A DNA stretch of 64,000 nucleotides from Cryptomeria japonica (taxonomy: Eukaryota; Streptophyta; Pinopsida; Cupressales; Cupressaceae), in contig NC_081412.1 of assembly GCF_030272615.1 (NCBI RefSeq), positions 39,107,791 to 39,171,790 of the forward strand, read 5' to 3'. Positions 56,134-64,000 of this stretch are shown in pieces. Under the pieces are notes generated by a model, which saw nothing but the letters and a program-made list of their open reading frames with translations, searched no databases and was not told where the DNA came from. Position 1 is the first letter of the stretch, and each line of letters starts with the position of its first letter. A program made the position numbers and the translations under genes.

Positions 56134-57041
56134 CTACACTGTCACCTTACTATTTTGACTTTCATCAAAACCAATATTGGTTTTTATACATGGCGATCTC
56201 TGGTCGATTACGATCTCATCTAAGGTTTCATTGCTTCTTTCAAACTTCAAATTTAGTTGAGTGTTTACCTTTTCCAGATCATTTCTCAAGGAAATTACTT
56301 CCACTTCAATTTGTTCATAGTCCTTGCCTATTTTCTTTAATCTATCAGCCATGACATCCTCTATCCTCTTAGCTTCTTCTATGTGGACATTCAAATCTAC
56401 AATCAAATTATTAGTTTTTAAAAGATTTTGTAATAATTTATCTCTAATCTTCATTTCCTCCATAATATTCTTCTTCAGTATTGCAATCTCCTTGATTACG
56501 TAATATAGTTCTTCCAAAAATTCCACCTCATCATCATCATTTATAGAGTTTACATTTTCAACATCTCCTCCTATAGTCTCCAATCCCATGAATAGAGATC
56601 CTTTTTCATCATCACTTCAAAGGGGACATTGATCATCATCATTTGATGAGTTGTATTCTTCTTTAAATTACAATCTCTTCTTGTTCTTTTAAAACATTTT
56701 CTTCTTATGTATGGACTCTTGATAGTTTTTATGAGATTCCTTTTCTTCATCATTGCTAGCTTTGTGTGGACACTTTTCCAAAAATCATCCACTTCTCCAT
56801 AATTAAAATATTAGAAAAGTAACTTACCTTTGTACTTCCCAAAACCTCTTTGGAACTTTTTCTCAAAGTTAGCCTCTTATGAATTTGAGTCATCACTGGA
56901 AACATATTCTTCAACCCTCTTGGATGCCTTGAAAGTGATCTCTTTCCTTGAAGATTTTTCATTTAAAATTCTCATCTCATGTGTGGTTAGAATTCCATGT
57001 AATTCATCCATGGTCAAAGTATTGAAATCCTTAGTTCCTTC
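56134..57041 (-). pseudogene. C-terminal part of a copia gag with coiled coil
   Basis: The minus strand starts mid-gag at the insertion point with LTMDELHGILTTHEMRI, then FKASKRVEEYVSSDDSNS and FEKKFQRGFGKYKGK. The zinc knuckle region reads YFNYGE, so the CCHC pattern is lost. A charged, helix-forming 151-residue frame follows (56134-56589; LEELYYVIKEIAILKKNI, EVISLRNDLEKVNTQLNL), the coiled coil often found at the end of SIRE-type gag. Several stops. Confidence 0.75.
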
Positions 57042-58536
57042 TAATAACTCAATGAGGAACAGTGAGTACCAAACCGGTACTGAGAGGGGGGGGGGTGAAT
57101 CAGTATAGGTAAAAACACTTTCCTGAGACCGGTTAGTCTACATACACTGTGCTTTTGCAGACAGACAGTAACACCGGTCTTAAATAGAGTACAACCGGCA
57201 AAACCCAAAATAGTTGAGACAAGCATAAACCGGTTGACACTTATCTTTTTATTCAATCTAATACTTCATTTCCATTTGACCCTAGTACATGAGCAGGTAA
57301 TCTATCATCAACCATATATAAACAACTAGATCAACATGATTTACCTTTAGACACAAATCACTTAAACCATCACATGAATAACACCACACATGACACATAG
57401 ATTTTTCACGTGGAAACCCAACTGGGAAAAACCATGGTGGGGATGAATACCCACAAGCTATTTTGAACTCTTTAGAAGTCCACTCTGTTAGGAGCCCTAG
57501 TCCAGTTAAAGACTTATTACAACAGGTTCTATTAGGAACCGATCCTGCTAGGGATCACCTGGTTAAGGGATGGCTAAGATACCCGGTTAAGGGTTAAACC
57601 CTGTTAAAGGTTACCTTGTTAGAGGATTTAAAGAACTCAATGAATTTGAGTCACCCTGTTAAAGGATTTTCAGTAAGCTGGTTAGAGCTACCCTGTTAAG
57701 GGATTTTCCAACTGTTGAGGTGGTTAGAGATCAACAGGTATTGCAATGATCTGGTAACAACACTCAATGCCAATGTAGATCCACTTTAGCTCCTCTTCAC
57801 CTTCTGCACTTACACTCTGCAGGTATCACTTATCTCCTCAGGTCTGGCAAGAATCACATATCACTTCACTTGGATACACACATACAACTTTTGCCAACAA
57901 CCTCAGAAAGAAACACAACAACGACCTTATAGGAAACTGATAGGTCAGTAGCATAAACCCTAAACCCTAAACCTGTTAGGTTAAGCAATTCAAACAGTTC
58001 AATCCTGACCATTCAACATATTGCATTGAATACAACAGTCTTGAACCGATCTCAAGATGTTCTCCATCGTTCGTTTTCCACCGCTTTCATGGTGGCTGAT
58101 AACCCATCACACGTTTTCATTGTTCACAGACTTTGCACATTCCCGAGGTAGAAGAGAACAATCTCCTTCATGCAAGATCCTTCATGCGCACAAGAATGAC
58201 GTGGCAAAATAGTATGTTCTTCGTTACAATACTAACTCATCACACAAGGTCATCGGTCGAGTCACACAAGCTTGAAGCAATTCAACTGGAAACCCTGAGA
58301 CTACCAACCGGTAGTCATACAAAGCTTCCATGTACCGGTTCCCATATCAACATGCCGGTTCACCTTGAACAAACACACCACTTCACTTTGGCACATGTAC
58401 CGGTTCACAATGTTATACCGGTTCTCACATATACTGGTTCTTGGTAACATATAGGTTCTCTCTTCTTCAGCATATTAACATCAATGACAACATACAATGT
58501 CATCATGTCCTCACACTGGTTCACATAATTCCAACA
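57042..58536 (-). repeat. 3' LTR of the younger copia element (about 1.5 kb)
   Basis: The minus strand begins TGTTGGAATTATGTGAACC at 58536. The other end near 57042 has TAATAACTC where the partner LTR has TGATAAGTC. It is dense in ACCGGT/CCGGTT words. At 57480-57730 a series of GTTAAAGG/GTTAAGGG words recurs about every 30-40 bases. A minus-strand TATA candidate (TTTATATATGG) lies near 57312-57322. It contains AAACCCTAAACCCTAAACC near 57956-57974. Confidence 0.9.
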
Positions 58537-58781
58537 ATCTCCCCATTTGGCATTGATGGCAATATACAAAGATATCTCTTCGCTTCACATCTTCTCCCCC
58601 AATTTCTACAAATATCTTCTCCGCTTCACTTCTTCTCCCCCTTTGACAATAATGCTAAAGTGGAGGCACAAGCTTCCTTGTTCCATTATGTTGCTCCCCC
58701 TCAGGAGTAGCATCCTTCAACACATCAATCCTGAAGAAAATTTTGACTACGCAATACTTGACTGATGTGGAGCATATACCT
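58537..58781 (-). other. PPT and 3' untranslated part of the younger copia element
   Basis: The minus strand reads CCAAATGGGGAGAT immediately before the LTR (58537-58550). Upstream are further GGGGGAG blocks (about 58640 and 58695), typical of this copia group. Confidence 0.75.
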
Positions 58782-59236
58782 TTAGTTTACCTCCTGAAGG
58801 GGCAACACCCCTAACTCACCTCTTAAGTACATAAATGTAGCCCTTGGGAGAGGCTTGGTGAATATGTCTGCTAACTGTTCCTTACTAGAGACATGTTCCA
58901 GTGCAATCTCTTTGTTCTGAACCTTTTCCCTCAAGAAATGATACTTAAGCTCAAAGTGCTTGGTTTTAGAATGTAAAATTGGATTCTTGGAAATATTAAT
59001 TGCACTAGTATTGTCACAAAATATACTTACCGGTTCAGATACAGGAACTTTGAAGCCATTTAATACATGCTTCATCTAAATTTTCTGAGTGTAGTTCATG
59101 AAAGCTGCAACATACTCTGCTTCCGCTGTAGACTGAGAGATACAACTCTGCTTCTTACTCATCCATGAGACCAGTCTACCACCAAGAAAGAATGCACCAC
59201 CAGTTGTGCTCTTCTGGTCGTCCACATTACCTGCCA
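58782..59236 (-). pseudogene. Copia RNase H end of the younger element
   Basis: After a one-base deletion near 59235 the frame changes. It continues to a TAG at 59076-59078 and then MKHVLNGFKVPVSEPV, CDNTSAINISKNPILHS, KHFELKYHFLREKV and LADIFTKPLP up to the stop at 58782. RNase H would remove the RNA template. The frameshift and TAG disable it. Confidence 0.88.
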
Positions 59237-61231
59237 ATCAGCATCTGTGAATACTTTCAAGTTGAAATCCTTGCTATATGGATACCACAATCCATAATCA
59301 ATAGTTCCCTTCAAATACCTAAGAATCCGCTTGACTGCAACCAAGTGGGATTCTCTTGGACTTTTCTGGAACCTTGGAGTAATGCCAACTGCATGTGCAA
59401 TATCTAGTCTGCTATGCACTACATAATGCAACTTACCAATCATTGATCGGTATTCCTTCTCATTAACCAATGTTGAGTCATCCTCTTTGGATAGTTTACA
59501 ACCGGTCACCATCGGTGTACCAATCAGTTTGCTATCTTCCATGCCAAAGGTCTTCAACACCTCTTTGACATACTTGGACTGAGTGATAAAGATTCCATCT
59601 TTCATCTGCTGAATCTGCAGTCCAATGAAGAACTTAATCTCCCCTATGAGTGACATCTCAAACTTTTTCTTCATCTCATCTGCAAACTCATGACTCATCT
59701 TGTCATCTCTACCAAAGATAATGTCATCAACAAATACCTCAAAGATCAAGATCTGATCTCCTTCAGATTTCAAGTAGATATTGCTATCTTCTCTTGTTCT
59801 CTCAAATCTAATCTTTAGAAGATGGGAGTGCAGGCATTCATACCATGCTCTAGGTGCCTGCTTTAGACCATATAAGGCTTTATGTAGCCTACACACCATG
59901 TCACTATCTTCAGATAGGGAATACCCATCTGGTTGCTCTATATACACCTCATCTTCAAGTACTCCATTTAGAAATGTAGATTTTACATCCATTTGATATA
60001 ATTTGAATCCTTTAAAAGCTGCATATGCAAGAAGCATACGAACTCCTTCCAATCTGGCTACTGGGGCAAAGGTTTCTCCATAGTCTTCTCCTTCTTCTTG
60101 AGCATATCCTTTACATACTAGTCTAGCTTTGTTCCTTACCACTGTGCCATCCTCATTCAGTTTGTTTCTGAAAACCCATTTGGTTCCAATGACATTTTTA
60201 TGCTCCGGTCTGGGTACCAAAGACCATGTACCATTCTTCTCTATTTGGTCAAGTTCCTCCTCCATTGCCTTGACCCAGTCTTCATCTTTATGTGCCTCTT
60301 TGAATGATTTAGGCTCAAATTCAGAGATCATACAAGAATTTTCTCTGACCTTTCTTCTTGTAAGGATTCCTACATCCTTATCTCCTATGATCTGCTTTGG
60401 ATCATGATTATGTTTGACATATCGAGGAATGCTCTTGACTGATTCTTCCCATTTTTCTTCTTCATCCTCATCTTCATCAGCATCAGCATCTACCGGTGAA
60501 GGACCACTGTTACTGGTACTTGGCTGATTAGTAACCGGTTCCCAGAAGGTTACTACCGGTTCATCTCTTACTTGCTTACTACCAGTTTCCTCAGGTTTTC
60601 CAGAGTTTTCATCAACTCTAACATTGATGCTCTCAATAATTCTTTGAGTCCTATTGTTGAAACATTTGAGAGCTTTGCTCTTGGTGGAATATCCTAGGAA
60701 TATTCCTTCATCATATTTTGCATCGAACTTACTTTGATGTTCACTCCTCTTAATATAGCATTTGCTACCAAACATTCTAAAGTAGCTTACTACTGGAGTC
60801 TTACCGGTCCAATACTCATAAGGAGTCTTGTCTTTTCCTTTCTTGATGAGTACCCGGTTCATTGTGTATACTGCAGTGCTCACTGCTTCTCTCCAAAAGG
60901 TGTGAGCAACTTTTCCTTGGATCAGCATAATTCTAGCTGCTTCAACCATAGTCTGGTTGTTTCTCTCTGCTAATCCATTCTGTTGTGGAGTCCAGGGGGT
61001 AGACAGTTGCCTCTTGATGTCATTCTCTTCACAATATTTGTTGAATTCACCAGAAGTGAACTCACCTCCTTGATCAGTTCTAAGGCATTTGATTCTTCTG
61101 CCACTTTCCTTTTCTACTAATGCTCTAAAAGCTTTGAACTTTCCAAAAGCTTCAAACTTATCCTTCAAGAATGTGACCCACATCATTCTTGAGCAATCAT
61201 CAGTCAAAATCATGAAATACCTATCTCCCTA
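59159..61231 (-). pseudogene. Copia integrase and reverse transcriptase, nearly intact
   Basis: An open frame of 684 codons from 61213, preceded in frame by TAG at 61229-61231. Integrase: [30 protein letters not shown] and [12 protein letters not shown] carry the D, D and E positions. The linker has [15 protein letters not shown] and [50 protein letters not shown] and an intact catalytic FVDDIIFG, then [18 protein letters not shown]. The frame runs into the RNase H start (VFTDADW) where a one-base loss near 59235 shifts it. Both enzymes look chemically complete. Confidence 0.93.
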
Positions 61232-61339
61232 CACACTCCTAGTTTTCATAGGGCCACACAAATCAGTATGCACAAGATTATGTAAATTGTCAGTAGTGAC
61301 GGATTTACCTTTGAAAGTTGAGGAAGACATTTTCCCAAG

Positions 61340-62179
61340 TTAACACTCCCTGCACAAAGGATTTTCTGATTTTCTCAGCACCGGCAATCCTTTGACTGCC
61401 TTGGTCTTGCTGGCCTTCACAATGTTGTCAAAGTTTACATGACAGAGTCTTCTATGCCATATCCAGCTATCATCAAGTTTAGCCATAAGACATGTACTTA
61501 CATTTGCATCTAGCTGAAATAAGTTACCTTTGGTTTGCATACCAGTTGCCATCAATTCACCATTCTTTCCTTTGATTTTGCACACTCCCTTTTTGAATTC
61601 TAGAATGAGTCCACTATCGTTTAGCTGGGCAATGCTCAATAGATCATGTCCGAGACTTTCCACCCAATACACATTGTCAGCACTGCTCTTTCCATTCAGA
61701 GAGATGGACCCTCTTCCTTTAACCATACATGGTGCATCATTACCAAAATGAACCACACCACCATCATATTCTTCCAAAGATAGAAACTTGCTCCGGTCAC
61801 CAGTAATATGGTGAGAACAGCCAGTGTCAATAATCCACTCATTGGAATTATCAAAGTGGGAGACAATAGCCTTCTTGTCTGACACATCTTCCTTTACTGC
61901 AACAAACACAATGTCTTCATTCTCTTCATCTTCTAATTCCTCATCTGTGACACCTTCATCAACTGCAACAAAACAGTTTCTCTGGTTTCCTCCTTTGAAT
62001 TTCTTGAACCTCTCCGGTTTATCCTTGTTGTCACCATTAGGACAGTTTATAGCAATATGTCCTATCTGGTTACAAGAAAAGCATTTCAAAGGGAGCTTAC
62101 CTCTGTATTTACCAGTTCCTTTTGGAAGTTTCCTGGCAAGAAGAGCTTCAAATTCCATCAGGATCTCCTCATCATCCAT
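61340..62179 (-). pseudogene. Copia zinc knuckle, protease and pre-integrase
   Basis: Same frame as gag and integrase. Zinc knuckle CFSCNQIGHIAINC near residue 34, protease WIIDTGCSHHITGDRSKF near residue 113, then LGHDLLSIAQLNDSG and WIWHRRLCHVNFDNIV (pre-integrase). It ends C then TAA (61340-61342) before LGKM, where related elements have glutamine; CAA to TAA would explain it. All catalytic motifs are present. Confidence 0.92.
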
Positions 62180-62188
62180 TTCTCTACT

Positions 62189-62872
62189 CTATCTCGGTTC
62201 ACCACTGGTGCATGCTTCCTTTCCTTTTCTTGATGGTACAATAGAGGTTTTAAAAGCTGATTCAGTCTTTTGAACACTGCCATCAAAACTATTTAGCTCA
62301 TAGGTTGTCAACTTTGCAATGATGGAGTCTAGGGATACCTTAGTCTTGTCTATTGATCTCAACTCCGGAATAGCAGCAACCCTTATTGCATAGACTGGTA
62401 ACAAGGATCTTAGAACTTTGCTTACCACAGTGGAATCTTCCATTTTACCACCTGCACTCTTGATATCTCCGACAATAGTTTTGATTCTTATTCCATACTG
62501 TTGAATGGTCTCACCTTCAACCATCTGCATGTCTTCAAATTTCCCTCTAAGGCTTTCTTCCTTGGCTTGTTTTACATGCTCATCACCACCATAGATACTC
62601 TCAAGAGTGTCCCATACTTCTTTGGGATTATCTTTATCCTGGACATCAATAAACTCAATGTCAGATAAGCTACTGATTAGGGCTTCCATGACTTTCCCAT
62701 TCTCTTGTATTTCTCTCTTTTGATCATCGGTGAGAGTACCGGTAGGAATAACAAAAGCATTCTCAACATAGCTCCAGTGTTGAGCACCCATGCTTCTAAT
62801 GTAAATCTTCATTCTGTCCTTCCATATTTTGAAGTTATCTCTATTGAACTTTGGACCTTCCTTCTTCATCAT
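62189..62872 (-). pseudogene. Copia gag (UBN2 type) of the younger element
   Basis: It starts MMKKEGPKFNRDNFKIWKD at 62872, 57 bases from the PBS. Typical UBN2 gag motifs follow: WDTLESIYGGDEHVKQAK, FEDMQMVEGETIQQYGIRI and VLRSLLPVYAIRV. It ends at TAG 62189-62191, after which the same frame continues into the zinc knuckle. Gag would assemble the particle. Apart from the stop it looks intact. Confidence 0.92.
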
Positions 62873-62928
62873 TACAATAGGATCTTTCCCTCAAGCGATT
62901 AAGCTTACAACACAGAGGACCTGGAGGA

Positions 62929-62941
62929 CGCTCTGATACCA
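62929..62941 (-). other. Primer binding site, initiator-methionine tRNA type
   Basis: The minus strand reads TGGTATCAGAGCG, the standard copia PBS complementary to the 3' end of tRNA-iMet, two bases inside the 5' LTR. Confidence 0.92.
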
Positions 62942-62943
62942 AT

Positions 62944-64000
62944 TGATAAGTCAATGAGGAACGGTGAGTACCAAACCAGTACTGAGAGGGGGGGTGAATT
63001 AGTACAGGCAAAAACACTTTCTTGAGATTGGTTAGTCTGCAGACATTGTGCTTTTGCAGACAGACAGTAACACCGATCTTAAACAAAGTACAACCGACAA
63101 AACCCAGAATAGCTGAGACAAGCATAAACTGGTTGACACTTATCTTTTCATTCAAGCTAATACTTCATTTCCATTTCAACCTAGTACATGAATAGGTAAT
63201 CTATCATCAACCATATATAAACAGCTAGATCAACATGATTTACCTTCAGACACAAATCACTTAAACCATCACATGAATAACACCACACATGACATACAGA
63301 TTTTTCACGTGGAAACCCAATTGGGAAAAACCACGGTGGGGATGAATACCCACAAGCTATTTTGAACTCTTTAGAAGTTCGCTCTATTAGGATCCTAGTC
63401 TAGTTAAAGACTTATTACAACAGGTTCTGTTAGGAACCGATCCTACTAGGGATCACCCAGTTAAGGGATGGCTAAGATACCCGGTTAAGGGTTAAACCCT
63501 GTTAAAGGTTACCTTGTTAGAGGATTTAAAGAACTCAATGAATTTGAGTCACCCTGTTAAAGGATTTTTAGTAAGCTGGTTAGAGCTACCTTGTTAAGGG
63601 ATTTTCCAACTGTTGAGGTGGTTAGAGATCAACAGGTATTACAATGATCTGGTAACAACACTCAATGCCAATGCAAATCCGCTTTAGCTCCTCTTCACCT
63701 TCTGCACTTACACTCTGTAGGTATCACTTCTCTCCTCTGGTCTGGCAAGAATCACGTATCACTTCACTTGGATACACACATACAACTTTTGCCAACAACC
63801 TCAGAAAGAAACACAACAACGACCTTATAGGAAACCGATAGGTTGGTAGCATAAACCCTAAACCCTAAACCTGTTAGGTTAAGCAATTCAAACAGTTCAA
63901 TCCTAACCATTAAGCATATTGCATTGAATGCAATAGTCTTGAACCAATCTCAAGACGTTCTCCATCATTCGTTTTCCACCACTTTCATGGCGGCTGATAA
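62944..64000 (-). repeat. 5' LTR of the younger copia element, partial
   Basis: Direct repeat of 57042-58100 and beyond. By eye about 8-9% differences in the first 280 bases, fewer later, most of them transitions. It is cut by the window end. Confidence 0.9.

Larger units (their letters stand above)
53131..57041 (-). mobile_element. Old minus-strand copia element, nested and truncated
   Basis: Order on the minus strand: gag end (57041-56134), protease and pre-integrase (about 55660-55150), integrase remains with an internal deletion (55110-54674), then beyond an inserted solo LTR the linker before RT (53500-53131). It is cut at 57041 by the younger copia element and at 53501-54668 by a solo LTR. 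RT and RNase H are not recognisable. Coding traits resemble SIRE/Maximus-like copia elements. Confidence 0.75.
57042..64000 (-). mobile_element. Younger copia element, 5' LTR cut by the window end
   Basis: 3' LTR 57042-58536, PPT 58537-58550, coding region 58782-62872, PBS 62929-62941, 5' LTR 62944 to beyond 64000. Order gag-protease-integrase-RT-RNase H is that of Ty1/copia. The polyprotein is disturbed only by four in-frame stops and one frameshift, so this is one of the youngest insertions here, although the LTRs differ noticeably near their ends. It sits inside the gag of the older copia element. The target duplication cannot be checked. Confidence 0.92.

Noticed and set aside
1-64000. 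tRNA genes, CRISPR arrays, bacterial operons
   Set aside because: None seen; apparent tRNA-like words at 48331 and 62929 are retroelement primer binding sites.

Overview
The window reads as nuclear DNA of a large, repeat-dominated plant genome, most likely a gymnosperm. That is an inference: it rests on stacked Ty1/copia and Ty3/gypsy LTR elements of several ages, a long degenerate telomere-like array far from any chromosome end, a dispersed rDNA spacer fragment, a PLS-type PPR relic and AT-rich spacers. I see no bacterial gene organisation, tRNA gene or CRISPR array. Only one protein gene is clearly intact: a 725-residue multi-pass membrane protein on the minus strand at 15491-17668.

Layout. 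1-3134: a copia-type element with a gag-protease frame, an unrelated acidic C-terminal extension instead of integrase and reverse transcriptase, and a 3' LTR. 3135-3785: first copy of a 650-bp repeat (second copy at 22366-23015), followed by a 176-bp foldback with perfect 39-bp arms. 4262-5569: degenerate TTAGGG/TTTAGGG array ending at an LTR fragment. 5974-8382: decayed gypsy pol with a chromodomain-like end. 12822-15194: PPR pseudogene with a 303-bp period. 15491-17668: the intact membrane-protein gene. 20225-22110: three tandem AT-rich units, one split by a 756-bp solo LTR with target duplication ACTAA. 28330-29868: rDNA-spacer-like subrepeats running into the first ~90 bp of an 18S gene.

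The centrepiece is 32031-49596, a structurally complete 17.6-kb minus-strand gypsy element of the Tat/Ogre type. It has 1.24-kb LTRs, target duplication CATAG, a PBS, a PPT, and gag, protease, G-patch, RT, RNase H, a second archaeal-type RNase H, and integrase. Between pol and the 3' LTR, on the opposite strand, lies a plant-mobile-domain (PMD) gene relic with its own TATA box, a first exon, a 632-bp intron and a coiled-coil tail. All coding parts are dead through frameshifts, stops and active-site changes.

The right end (51295-64000) is a nest. An old minus-strand copia element (53131-57041) is split by a 1168-bp plus-strand solo LTR (53501-54668), and its gag is interrupted by a younger copia element (57042 to beyond 64000) that keeps most of its coding sequence. 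A gypsy-type solo LTR (51295-52876) sits beside them. Many disabling changes are C-to-T or G-to-A transitions, as expected of heavily methylated, silenced transposons.
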